Source: Flavobacterium sp. 9AF (GTDB taxonomy: Bacteria; Bacteroidota; Bacteroidia; Flavobacteriales; Flavobacteriaceae). From it: 64,000 bases of DNA. The notes under the pieces are model-generated. The model was not told where the DNA came from, did no database searches, and saw nothing but the letters and a program-made list of their open reading frames with translations. The position numbers and the translations under genes were made by a program. Below are positions 8,020-16,567 of this stretch, one piece after another; positions within the stretch are counted from its first letter, which is position 1, and every line of letters starts with the position of its first letter. The stretch spans positions 1,793,971-1,857,970 of the forward strand of contig NZ_LR733556.1 of the NCBI RefSeq assembly GCF_902506265.1, in the 5' to 3' direction.

Positions 8020-10016
8020 TGGATAAAATTTTAATTGATATTATTGAAATTCACGGCTCAGATTTTTTTGTAATACATTGTGATATAGAAAATCTTTTAA
8101 GTAATAAGCGTTTATTAATGTCACTTAAAAGAATCGATTATTCTATTTCAGATGGAATTTTATTAATCCCTTTTAGAATAGAAAATCAAATAAATACTTT
8201 GATTGAAATAAAAGAACTTTTTGGAAAATTTAATTATGAAATAGATTATTCACAAAAAATAAATACAGATTTAGTTAACTATCAAAGAGAAGAAGAGGCT
8301 TTCGAGGAATTCTCTCGAAAAGCAAACCTAATAAGAAATAATCAATTTGATAAGTTTCCAGAATTAGTTGAAAATTTTCGAGATTTTCAAAACATAATTG
8401 ATAGAGAACTGCTAAGAACATTATACCCTCTACAAGAATTGTCAGCTTTTCATATGGCTTTTTCGCAAAATTCTTGCAATTTTGCAGTACCCGGAGCTGG
8501 AAAAACTTCAATAGTCTATGCTGCCTACTGCTACTTAAAAAATTTACCCGAAGATGATAAAAATCACGTAGATAAACTGATGATTATTGGACCATTATCT
8601 TCATTCGCTCCATGGGAAAATGAATATTATTCATGTTTTGGAAAATTGACAAAATTTCAGAGATTATCAGGAAATATTGCAATTTCAAAAAGTACAAAAT
8701 TGGAGCACTTATATGCTAGTAACCCTTATGAAATAACCCTTATTTTTCATGGAGGAGTAAATTTATTGCAAAATGAAATAATCGATTTTTTGAAACGAAA
8801 TAAAACTATGCTAGTTGTTGACGAGGCACATAGGATTAAAAATCCAGACGGAGTATGGGGCAGAAGTATTGCGGAAATCTCTAAAGAAGCTGTTTCAAGG
8901 ATAGTATTGACTGGGACACCTCTTCCTAATGGATATGAGGATATTTACAACCTATATAAATTTATTTATCCCTTTAAATATAAAGATATTTTAGGATTTC
9001 ATTACCAAAATCTGCAAGACTTAACCAATAATGATTCCATAGAAGATGATGCTATTCAGCAACTAAAAGACAATATATCTCCTTATTTTATTCGCATAAA
9101 AAAGAAAGATTTAAATCTTCCAAAAATAAATGAAAAGGTAGTTTATATTGATATGGATCCACATCAACAAGAAATTTACAATTTCATAGAAGATGAATAT
9201 TTACCATCATTAAGAAATAACCCTTCAGGAAGTGTTAAAGATGTGCTTAATAGAGCGAAATTAATCAGACTTAGACAAGCATCAACAAATCCTTCTCTTT
9301 TATCAAAAACTCTAAGAAATTCACTTGAACAAGGAAATGAAGAATGGGAAGGTGATCCAAATATTCAATTTTTAACATTAAGTGATGAATATATCGATGA
9401 TTCTGAATTTTTTAATAAAATCTGTAATTATTCAAAATTTGAAATTCCTGCAAAATTTACGGAAATATTGAAAATCATTAAAAGTGAAATATTTCCAAAT
9501 AATGGGAAGGTGATAATTTGGACTATTTTCATTCAAAATGCAAAAGAGTTACAGTCATTTTTACTTAAAAACGAAATTAAAAGTAATCTTCTTATTGGAG
9601 AAATACCACAAGAAGAGAGAGAAATAACAATAAAAAAATTTAATGACCCAACGGATTTTGATTTTTCAGTAATCATTGCCAACCCATTTTCAGTAGCTGA
9701 ATCAATATCATTACATAAAGGTTGTCATAATGCTATTTACCTTGAACGTGATTATAATGCTTCAAATTTTATTCAATCTAAAGATCGTATTCATCGTGTG
9801 GGGTTGCCTGAAAATACAATTACTAATTATTACTACATTGTTTCAAAGAACTCTATCGATACGGTAATCAATAATAGACTTAATGAAAAAGTCAAAAGAA
9901 TGGAAAAAATTATAGATGATGAAATCCCTTTATTTGCTAGAATTGACAATAACGATGAAACAGACATTATAGTTGACTTGATAAAAAATTATGCTGAAAG
10001 ATCTAAGAAAATATAA
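8019..10016 (+). CDS. SNF2-family DEAH-box helicase/translocase
   Basis: This 665-aa superfamily 2 ATPase has Walker A PGAGKTSIVYAAY at about residue 158, motif Ia IIGPLSSFAPWENEY, motif II VVDEAHRIKN at about residue 267, motif III LTGTPLPNGYEDIYNLY, and in the second RecA lobe VIIANPFSVAESISL and QSKDRIHRVG (motif VI, about residue 588). The layout is the SNF2 type seen in restriction and DISARM-like systems: DNA translocation rather than strand separation. The ~140-aa N-terminal region is not recognised. Its start overlaps the ParB-like stop by one base and its end overlaps the nuclease gene by 26 bp, so all are one transcription unit. Probably it moves along invading DNA to position the nuclease. 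Confidence 0.92.
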   Translation: MDKILIDIIEIHGSDFFVIHCDIENLLSNKRLLMSLKRIDYSISDGILLIPFRIENQINTLIEIKELFGKFNYEIDYSQKINTDLVNYQREEEAFEEFSRKANLIRNNQFDKFPELVENFRDFQNIIDRELLRTLYPLQELSAFHMAFSQNSCNFAVPGAGKTSIVYAAYCYLKNLPEDDKNHVDKLMIIGPLSSFAPWENEYYSCFGKLTKFQRLSGNIAISKSTKLEHLYASNPYEITLIFHGGVNLLQNEIIDFLKRNKTMLVVDEAHRIKNPDGVWGRSIAEISKEAVSRIVLTGTPLPNGYEDIYNLYKFIYPFKYKDILGFHYQNLQDLTNNDSIEDDAIQQLKDNISPYFIRIKKKDLNLPKINEKVVYIDMDPHQQEIYNFIEDEYLPSLRNNPSGSVKDVLNRAKLIRLRQASTNPSLLSKTLRNSLEQGNEEWEGDPNIQFLTLSDEYIDDSEFFNKICNYSKFEIPAKFTEILKIIKSEIFPNNGKVIIWTIFIQNAKELQSFLLKNEIKSNLLIGEIPQEEREITIKKFNDPTDFDFSVIIANPFSVAESISLHKGCHNAIYLERDYNASNFIQSKDRIHRVGLPENTITNYYYIVSKNSIDTVINNRLNEKVKRMEKIIDDEIPLFARIDNNDETDIIVDLIKNYAERSKKI

Positions 10017-10965
10017 TAATCTTGGAACACCATCATATTATTATTACTTACTTGATACAATAAAAAAGAGTAATGATATTGAGTGGAAAATTAATGATAT
10101 ACGACAATTGACATACAACAAAATGTTTGATAATCGTTCCATTTTTGATGGCTGCATACCTTTAGCGTTACATATTGAAATTTTGATTTTAAAAAATGAT
10201 TCTATTTGTATTAATGATAAAATTTTAGACTCATTAAATAGCCATAAGCAAATGGTAGATAAATTTAATGAATTTCTCTTCTTAACTTTTAAAAATGATG
10301 ACGAATTATTTAATATTTTTAATTCCGAACATCTCAATTATGATATAATATACAAGTCCCTTCAAATAAGTAATTCAGCATTTGGATTTAAATTTTCAAG
10401 TTTTAAGCAGCTTCTATTAGATTTTGAAGTAATACAAAGACACCCAACTTTGGAACTAAACACCTATATTGTTAACACCAGATATAAAAAATTATTTGAC
10501 AAAACTATTTTACCTGAAATAAGAAAAAGAAAAATAGGTGTTGATGCATTAGAAAAACAAATGCAACAACAACAAATCTATGGTGAAGAGGCTGAATTAT
10601 ATGTATTAAACTTTGAAAAAAAGCGATTAAACAATAAAGAAGTTAATTGGATTGCAGAATACGTTGCAAATGAAGGTTATGATATTGCATCATTTAATAA
10701 TCATGATGATACTGAATATAATAGATTTATTGAGGTAAAATCGTATAAAGGCAAAACGCCATATTTTTATTGGTCTAGAAATGAATTTCAAGTTGCAAAA
10801 TATAAACATGAAAACTATTGGATTTATTTAGTAAATAGAGATTCAATAAATGATATAAATTACAAACCTGTTATGATTCAGAACCCATATATAAATATTC
10901 TGGACAATGAAGACTGGACAAAAGAATCTGATAAATTAAAAATTACTGCAAATTTTAATATATAA
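9991..10965 (+). CDS. PD-(D/E)XK-like nuclease protein (DUF3883-like C-terminus)
   Basis: The 324-aa protein has a C-terminal domain resembling DUF3883: GEEAELYVLNFEKKRL (from residue 198), then VANEGYDIASF (Asp231), RFIEVKSYKG (Glu248, Lys250) and FYWSRNEFQVAKY followed by YWIYLV. The spaced D...ExK is a PD-(D/E)XK nuclease signature, and the conserved Glu before it fits the family. The ~190-aa N-terminus is helical and unrecognised. It overlaps the helicase by 26 bp. In defence loci such proteins often pair with SNF2 helicases as the cleaving subunit. Family is assigned by motif; cleavage activity is inferred. Confidence 0.78.
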   Translation: MLKDLRKYNNLGTPSYYYYLLDTIKKSNDIEWKINDIRQLTYNKMFDNRSIFDGCIPLALHIEILILKNDSICINDKILDSLNSHKQMVDKFNEFLFLTFKNDDELFNIFNSEHLNYDIIYKSLQISNSAFGFKFSSFKQLLLDFEVIQRHPTLELNTYIVNTRYKKLFDKTILPEIRKRKIGVDALEKQMQQQQIYGEEAELYVLNFEKKRLNNKEVNWIAEYVANEGYDIASFNNHDDTEYNRFIEVKSYKGKTPYFYWSRNEFQVAKYKHENYWIYLVNRDSINDINYKPVMIQNPYINILDNEDWTKESDKLKITANFNI

Positions 10966-11031
10966 TTATGTCTAAAAGTATAGACTAGATAAAATGAATA
11001 TAATTAATTCATATAAATTAACCTTCTAATT

Positions 11032-11985
11032 ATGATATACCTTGAACTTAGAGTAAATGAAGCACGATTTGAAGAAGGTTGGAATTTTTCTGAAAGTGTT
11101 TGGGCTCCAACCAAAAAAGCAAATGGAAGTAGTTGGCCTTATTGGAGTTTAGTTGGTAAAATTACCAAAGGAGATTTAATTTTTCATTTAAGACAGGTTA
11201 ATGGTCATAAAAGTTTTGTAGGCTTTTCAACAGCAGCAACAGACGGCTATATAACAAAACAAGGCTTTACAGATAGACACATATGGAGTTATAGCAATGA
11301 ATTTTATAAAGCAGATTTAATCGATTATCAAGAATTTAATCCTGCTATTCCTTTAAAAGAATATTTTTCAACTCACAATGATGAGCTAAGGAATTATTTT
11401 ATTCAAAATAAAAAACTATCAACAAACGATAAAAAAAGATTGTTCTATGTAATTCAAAGAAATATATTACAATGTCAAAATGGTGCATATCTATCAGAAT
11501 TTGACTTTAGCTTAGCTTTCCAATTAAAAAATGAATTATCAAATATTAGACAAAATATAAAAGTAAAAGTTGATACTGATGTTGTAATAAAAGAATTAAC
11601 ACAGAGAATAGGGCATCAAGAATTCTCTGAAAATGTTAAAGCTAATTTTAGTTATAAATGTTGTTTTCCTAATTGTAAAGTTGAAGGAAAAGGCTTCTTA
11701 ATTAGTGGACACATAGATCGATGGGCTGATAATGAAGAATTAAGAGGAAACACTGATAATGGTTTGTGTTTTTGTTTAATGCACGATAAAGCTTTTGAAA
11801 AAGGCTTTTTTACTTTGGATGAAAAGTATAAAATAAAATTATTAAAAAATAAATTTGAACAAAAAAGCTGGTTACTAGATCTACTTCAGAATGGAGAAGG
11901 TATAGAAATCAGTCCTAGAATAATAGATCCTTCAATCAAAGCACTAAAAAGCCATTGGAAAAGAATTGGTTATAATTTTAAATGA
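11032..11985 (+). CDS. HNH endonuclease with N-terminal EVE/PUA-like domain
   Basis: The C-terminal third of this 317-aa protein is an HNH nuclease: metal-type Cys pair CCFPNC (residues 210-215), GHIDRW with His227, NTDNGLCFCLMHDKAFEKGFF with Asn243 and His251. This arrangement is common in HNH restriction enzymes. Residues ~1-105 (SVWAPTKKA, WPYWSLVGKITKGDLIFHLR, SFVGFSTAATDGY) look like a PUA/EVE-type domain, a fold that flips out and reads modified bases, but this is a weaker call. It lies 66 bp after the nuclease gene in the same direction and is the last island gene. It may cut unmodified, or differently modified, DNA. Confidence 0.8.
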   Translation: MIYLELRVNEARFEEGWNFSESVWAPTKKANGSSWPYWSLVGKITKGDLIFHLRQVNGHKSFVGFSTAATDGYITKQGFTDRHIWSYSNEFYKADLIDYQEFNPAIPLKEYFSTHNDELRNYFIQNKKLSTNDKKRLFYVIQRNILQCQNGAYLSEFDFSLAFQLKNELSNIRQNIKVKVDTDVVIKELTQRIGHQEFSENVKANFSYKCCFPNCKVEGKGFLISGHIDRWADNEELRGNTDNGLCFCLMHDKAFEKGFFTLDEKYKIKLLKNKFEQKSWLLDLLQNGEGIEISPRIIDPSIKALKSHWKRIGYNFK

Positions 11986-12049
11986 TAACCCAAAACAAAT
12001 AAACCACCAAGCCTACACCTGATGGTTTTTAAATCCAATTTTTCATGCG

Positions 12050-12397
12050 TTACTTTTTAGAAGTCGGTTTTCTGCGTTCACTTTTTCTCTTTCCTCCAGC
12101 CATTTCATATTGTGAACTGTTTTTACCAAACTTAGTGGCTACTCCTGTTAAAATACGTTCGTTCCAGTCTTTTAATACTGCAATTTGTGAGATTCAATCA
12201 TTATACAAATCATCTATCGTACTTAAAACCATGTTGTAATCGCTTCATTTAGTGTCTAATACGTTAATTTCCGTTTCATAATTCGGAATCGTAATACCAT
12301 TTGATAAATCCAATGCAACATCTATACTTCTTACTGCTGATAATCGAGTAATTGCCTTCTCAAAGTCTCTCAATCTAACTAATTTTTTACGAGCCAT
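12050..12397 (-). pseudogene. Decayed small gene, basic C-terminal tail
   Basis: Reading the minus strand from the ATG at 12395-12397 gives a 116-codon frame, starting MARKKLVRLRDFEKAITRL and ending with GGKRKSERRKPTSKK, broken only by two TGA codons (codon 51 at 12245-12247; codon 68 at 12194-12196). The frame is otherwise intact and protein-like, with regular helical spacing. Both breaks could be single-base changes from TTA (Leu). Proteins with this kind of C-terminal Gly-Gly/Arg-Lys tail are familiar to me as small hypothetical proteins in Bacteroidota and cyanobacteria, of unknown function. It is most likely a recently inactivated gene at the island border. Confidence 0.65.
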
Positions 12398-12579
12398 GGC
12401 TTTCTTTTTTAAAATTAAACAATGAATTTATTTAATTCAAAAAATCCAATTCTTGTGCTATATACATTTTTTTAACAAGATGTTATATTTTTTATAATTA
12501 ATTTAACATAAATACTAAAATAAAAATTTAATTCCTCTAATTAGATTACTTGTTTACCTCATATAATAATTAGTTTTAT

Positions 12580-12705
12580 GTAATCGATACCTAGTACTGT
12601 GTATTTAATTACGACTTCTCTGCAATTGATTATGAGTTCTTCGTATTTAATTACTAATTCTAGGCACTCAATTATTCTTTCTCTATACTCAATACAGGTT
12701 TACAA
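12580..12705. repeat. Degenerate 21-bp minisatellite (six units)
   Basis: Six consecutive 21-bp units start at 12580, 12601, 12622, 12643, 12664 and 12685. The units resemble GYAWTNAATTAYNANTTCTCT; the third is GCAATTGATTATGAGTTCTTC written within 12622-12642. No unit is coding. The same family occurs at 17519-17560. The rest of the 12398-12933 gap is AT-rich with no gene; the promoter of the lipid-transport operon must lie in its right part but no convincing box was found. Confidence 0.7.
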
Positions 12706-12933
12706 ACTTATTGATACTATTTAAATAATTGTGTGAAATCTCACTAATGAAGGCGAAAGAAAATTATTAATTTATAAAACAGTTAAAAAACTAATTAATA
12801 ACTTCAGTACACCTACAACAAATTAACAACTAATATAACTTTTATCATAAAAACTTGTGTTTTAAATCCTTAACTTTATAGTAAAGAAAAAATTCCTATT
12901 ATAAAATTCTTTTAAAAATTGGAAATTAAATTC

Positions 12934-13710
12934 ATGGAACAAAACAACTCAATAAACATAAGAATTAAAGCTTTCTTTGTAGAAATAGGAGAAATAACCT
13001 ATTTTTCAAATCGGTTTTTTTTGGAATTCTTTAGCAAGCCTTTTGAGTGGAGAGAATTATTACGACAATGCTACAGCATGGGAAATAAGTCTTTACTATT
13101 AGTAATCGTAACAAACTTTATTATTGGCTTAGTATTAACCTTACAAACTAGACCTACTCTACAAGAATTTGGTGCTGTTTCTTGGATACCATCGATGGTA
13201 AGTATTTCTATCATAAGAGAAATTGGCCCTATCATTACTGCTCTAATATGTGCTGGTCGAATAGGTTCTGGCATTGGTGCAGAACTAGGTTCCATGCGAG
13301 TAACCGAACAAATAGATGCCATGGAAGTATCGGGCACCAATCCTTTTAAGTTTTTAATCGTTACACGAATAACAGCCACCACACTTATGTTGCCTTTATT
13401 AGTCATTTTTGGTGATGCAGTCGCTTTAGTAGGCTCATTTATAGTGGAAAACTTAAAAGACGATGTTTCCTTTGTTCTTTATTTCAACCAAGTATTCAAT
13501 GCCATAGAATTTAGCGATCTAATACCCGCTACTATTAAAACTTTCTTTTTTGGATATGCTATAGGGCTCATAGGCTGTTATAAAGGATACAATAGTAAGA
13601 AAGGAACTGTTGGAGTAGGTATAGCTGCTAATTCGGCAGTAGTTTTTACCTCCATGCTCTTGTTTGTTATCGATTTTATTGCCGTATTTATAACCTATAT
13701 TTTTATATAA
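12934..13710 (+). CDS. MlaE-family ABC transporter permease
   Basis: This 258-aa inner-membrane protein belongs to the MlaE/YrbE permease family that moves phospholipids between inner and outer membrane. Supporting features are several hydrophobic segments (SLLLVIVTNFIIGLVLTLQ, LMLPLLVIFGDAVALVGSFI, AVVFTSMLLFVIDFIAVFI) and the conserved REIGPIITALICAGRIGSGIGAELGSM block followed by EQIDAMEV. The ATG at 12934 was preferred over an in-frame TTG 15 bp upstream. It is followed after 13 bp by the ATPase and then the MCE protein, the standard order for this transporter. Confidence 0.92.
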   Translation: MEQNNSINIRIKAFFVEIGEITYFSNRFFLEFFSKPFEWRELLRQCYSMGNKSLLLVIVTNFIIGLVLTLQTRPTLQEFGAVSWIPSMVSISIIREIGPIITALICAGRIGSGIGAELGSMRVTEQIDAMEVSGTNPFKFLIVTRITATTLMLPLLVIFGDAVALVGSFIVENLKDDVSFVLYFNQVFNAIEFSDLIPATIKTFFFGYAIGLIGCYKGYNSKKGTVGVGIAANSAVVFTSMLLFVIDFIAVFITYIFI

Positions 13711-13723
13711 ATCCCAAAAAGAT

Positions 13724-14497
13724 ATGCTCACAGAACATGCACTAAATACGATACAAACTAATGAATCGAAATCCATTTTAAAGGTTCAAAATCTAAACAA
13801 ATCCTTTGGAGAAAATCAGGTTTTAAACAACTTTAATTTGGAATTATTTGAAGGGGAAAACTTAGTTATAATGGGAAAATCAGGTTCTGGAAAATCGGTT
13901 CTGGTAAAATGTCTTATTGGTTTAATCCAACCTGATTCTGGCAGTATTAAGATTATGGGTGAAGATATTACCCAACTTTCACAAACCAAATTAGATGAAT
14001 TACGAACAGAAATTGGGTTTTTATTTCAAGGAAGTGCTTTGTACGATTCTATGACAGTAAGAGAAAATCTTGAATTTCCTTTAAGAAGACATAAAAAGAA
14101 ATTTGGTGAAATTGTTAACACAACTTCACTAGTAGAAAAAGCACTAGAAAGCGTAGGTTTACTAAAAGCTATCGATTTAATGCCTGCAGAACTTTCAGGT
14201 GGAATGCAAAGAAGAGTAGCTTTGGCTAGAGCCTTAATTTTAAAACCAAAAATAATTCTCTATGACGAACCCACAAGTGGATTAGACCCTATAACTGCCA
14301 AAGAAATTATTGAATTAATGAGAAACATACAACAAGAATACAAAACATCATCTATTATAATTACTCATGATGTAGATTGTGCCAGAGTAATTGCCAATAG
14401 AATGATTCTATTAATTGATGGAACTAATTATATAGAAGGAAAATTTACCGATTTAGAAAAATCAAAGGATGAAAAAATAAGAGCTTTTTTCAAATAA
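13724..14497 (+). CDS. MlaF-family ABC transporter ATP-binding protein
   Basis: The 257-aa ATPase powers the lipid transporter encoded around it. Walker A is GKSGSGKSVLVK, the signature is LSGGMQRRVALARAL, and Walker B with D-loop is IILYDEPTSGLDP; the H-loop is ITHD. The signature variant with GGMQRR and the FLFQGSALYDSMTVREN Q-loop region are typical of MlaF. The protein begins about 20 residues earlier than most family members (MLTEHALNTIQTNESKS), so a later start is possible. The gene is 13 bp after the permease and 21 bp before the MCE gene. Confidence 0.93.
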   Translation: MLTEHALNTIQTNESKSILKVQNLNKSFGENQVLNNFNLELFEGENLVIMGKSGSGKSVLVKCLIGLIQPDSGSIKIMGEDITQLSQTKLDELRTEIGFLFQGSALYDSMTVRENLEFPLRRHKKKFGEIVNTTSLVEKALESVGLLKAIDLMPAELSGGMQRRVALARALILKPKIILYDEPTSGLDPITAKEIIELMRNIQQEYKTSSIIITHDVDCARVIANRMILLIDGTNYIEGKFTDLEKSKDEKIRAFFK

Positions 14498-14518
14498 CAA
14501 AATAAGAAACCATTAACT

Positions 14519-15496
14519 ATGAAAAAAACAGCAAATGAAAAATTACGATTAGGAATGTTTGTTATAATTGGTTTACTATTATTTACAGCAGGAGTTTACT
14601 TCATCGGTCAGCGTCAAAATATGTTTGGCAAGAGTATAGAAATTAGCGCCCAATTCAATAATATAAATGGCCTACAAAAAGGAAACAATGTAAGGTATTC
14701 TGGAATAAATGTGGGTATTGTAAAAGACATTACCATGATTAACGATTCCATTATTAAAGTCGATTTACTTATCGAAGAAAAAATGATACAGCACATAAAA
14801 AAAGATGCCATTGCAACAATTAGCACTGACGGACTTGTAGGAAATATGATTGTTAATATTATTCCTGGAAAAGGAGAACAAATACTTGTAAAACAAGGAG
14901 ATTTTATAAAATCATACACAAAAATTGGTGCAGATGATATGTTAAATACATTAAGTCTTACAAATGAAAATGCCGCTTTACTAACAGTAGATTTATTAAA
15001 AATAACCAATGCTATTAACAAAGAAAAAGGACCACTTGGAATGCTTATTAATGATAGTACTGCTTCAAATGATATTAAACAAATTGTTGCCAATTTAAAA
15101 CAAACCAGTTATGAGGCTTCTAAAACAATCCGATTACTAAATGGTATTATCACATCCATAAATTTTGACAAAAGTGTAGCTGGCCTATTATTAAATGATA
15201 CCTTACAAGCCAAAAAAATGAAAACAATTATTGCTAATTTAGAAATTACTAGCCTAAATATTAATAAAACGATCGATAGTTTAAATAAAACGATTGTCAA
15301 TGTAAAGAATGGAAAAGGAGCTATCAATTACCTTTCAAATGACAAAGAATTTGTTGAAAATTTAGACCAAACCATTAAAAATTTAAATGAAGGAACTGAT
15401 AAATTCAATCAAAATATGGAAGCTTTAAAAAGTAATTTTTTGTTTAGAGGCTATTTCAAAAAACTAGAAAAAGAAAAGAAAAATGAAAAACAATAA
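14519..15496 (+). CDS. MlaD/MCE-domain lipid-binding protein
   Basis: The 325-aa protein has one N-terminal membrane anchor (LGMFVIIGLLLFTAGVYFIG, residues 11-30) followed by one MCE domain (about 38-117: NINGLQKGNNVRYSGINVGIVKDI...ISTDGLVGNMIVNIIPG). The rest is a long periplasmic helical region with repeats of LLNDT/LxxxN character that probably forms a coiled coil or tunnel extension. MCE proteins make hexameric rings that carry phospholipids across the periplasm. It is third in the operon after the permease and ATPase. Confidence 0.9.
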   Translation: MKKTANEKLRLGMFVIIGLLLFTAGVYFIGQRQNMFGKSIEISAQFNNINGLQKGNNVRYSGINVGIVKDITMINDSIIKVDLLIEEKMIQHIKKDAIATISTDGLVGNMIVNIIPGKGEQILVKQGDFIKSYTKIGADDMLNTLSLTNENAALLTVDLLKITNAINKEKGPLGMLINDSTASNDIKQIVANLKQTSYEASKTIRLLNGIITSINFDKSVAGLLLNDTLQAKKMKTIIANLEITSLNINKTIDSLNKTIVNVKNGKGAINYLSNDKEFVENLDQTIKNLNEGTDKFNQNMEALKSNFLFRGYFKKLEKEKKNEKQ

Positions 15497-15514
15497 TTTA
15501 TAATTCCATAAAAA

Positions 15515-16009
15515 ATGAAAACGGAACATTTGGAAGAACGTGTAAACGATTATATAAAATCAATTGAAATTGTAATACAAAAGAAAATATTTTGGAAACA
15601 AAAAACGCGAACTGTTTTATTAAAAACATTAAATAACATAGTTACGCAATACAATATTGGTTGGCAAGTTCAAGAACTAAATTGGATACAAAGTAACGAA
15701 GCCATTAATATCACCTTTGATTCTTTTCCACCAGAACTTATGGAAAAAACAAATCTTATTACTTCGTACCAATTCATTCAAGGTGGTTCTTTAGTATTTT
15801 CGCAATCTTACAGTGGAGATGTTCATGTTATTATTTTATTTCCAATAGTAGAAGATACATCCATTGAAAACAGTTCAATAGAATTAGGTATATTTAAACC
15901 CGAAGAGATTACAGAAAAAATGATTATTGAACGAGTTGACGAATTTTTAAAACAAATGATTCAATGGGAAGTTCCTAATTTAAAAACAAAATTAGGATTT
16001 CAGCCCTAA
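15515..16009 (+). CDS. Unknown protein after the MCE operon
   Basis: I do not recognise this 164-aa protein. It has no signal peptide or membrane helix and looks cytoplasmic, with a mixed fold (VQELNWIQSNEAINITFDSFPPEL; VHVIILFPIV; MIIERVDEFLKQMIQWE). It begins 18 bp after the MCE gene on the same strand, so it is probably the last gene of the lipid-transport operon. No terminator is evident between it and the broken gene that follows. Confidence 0.7.
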   Translation: MKTEHLEERVNDYIKSIEIVIQKKIFWKQKTRTVLLKTLNNIVTQYNIGWQVQELNWIQSNEAINITFDSFPPELMEKTNLITSYQFIQGGSLVFSQSYSGDVHVIILFPIVEDTSIENSSIELGIFKPEEITEKMIIERVDEFLKQMIQWEVPNLKTKLGFQP

Positions 16010-16076
16010 ATATTTGATTTTACCCCTTCCTTTGAATAATTTATGCAACTCTCATAAATTTATAAAAACTTACTAC

Positions 16077-16567
16077 ATAAAAAAATACTGTTCTTATTTT
16101 GTTTTACCTCTTTTGTTGTGGCTCAACATACAGATAAAGAAAAGACAATTATAAATTACTTTATTAGACGATTGGCACAAAGCAGCAGCTGCTACACAAT
16201 TTGATGCTTATTTTAATGCCTTATCAGACGAATCTATTTTTATTGGTACAGATGCTCCTGAAAATTGGGACAAGAAAGCGTTTATTACCTTTGCTAAACC
16301 TTATTTTGACAAAGGAAAAGCTTGCATTTTACACCATTAGAAAGACATATCTTTTTTTCAAAAGATGGCAAAACAGCGTGGTTTGATGAATTATTAAATA
16401 CTCAGATGAAAATTTGTAGAGGAAGTGGTGTTTTAATCCAAGAGAACAAAACTTGGAAAATAAAACACTATGTTTTGTCTATGACTATTCCAAATGACAA
16501 TGTAGATGATGTTATAAAAATTAAAGCACCTATAGAAGATGCTTTAATTGAAGAATATAAAAAGTAA
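16077..16567 (+). pseudogene. Broken copy of the SnoaL-like gene at 20983-21474
   Basis: Compared with the intact paralogue this copy has lost the G of its start codon (ACAT-AAA near 16077), carries a one-base insertion near 16157-16162, and has a one-base deletion at 16324 (CTTGCATT instead of CTTGGCATT) that shifts the frame. From 16325 to the stop it is identical to the intact copy. The first ~85 bp are clearly divergent yet alignable (FLFCFTSFVVAQHT against LFLCFTTWVIGQNT), showing an older paralogue whose 3' part has been overwritten or is under recent duplication. No functional product is expected. Confidence 0.88.

Noticed and set aside
4907..11985. DISARM or Dnd system
   Set aside because: DISARM needs DUF1998 and PLD genes, and Dnd needs the sulfur-transfer genes dndA, C, D and E; neither set is present, only helicase/methyltransferase and ParB-like parts.
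12045..12239. Plus-strand 64-codon frame
   Set aside because: It is the antisense of the decayed minus-strand gene, whose frame is protein-like; the plus frame shows no family features.
16201..16567. Two short plus-strand genes
   Set aside because: Both are pieces of one SnoaL-like gene broken by a base deletion at 16324, as shown by the intact copy at 20983-21474.
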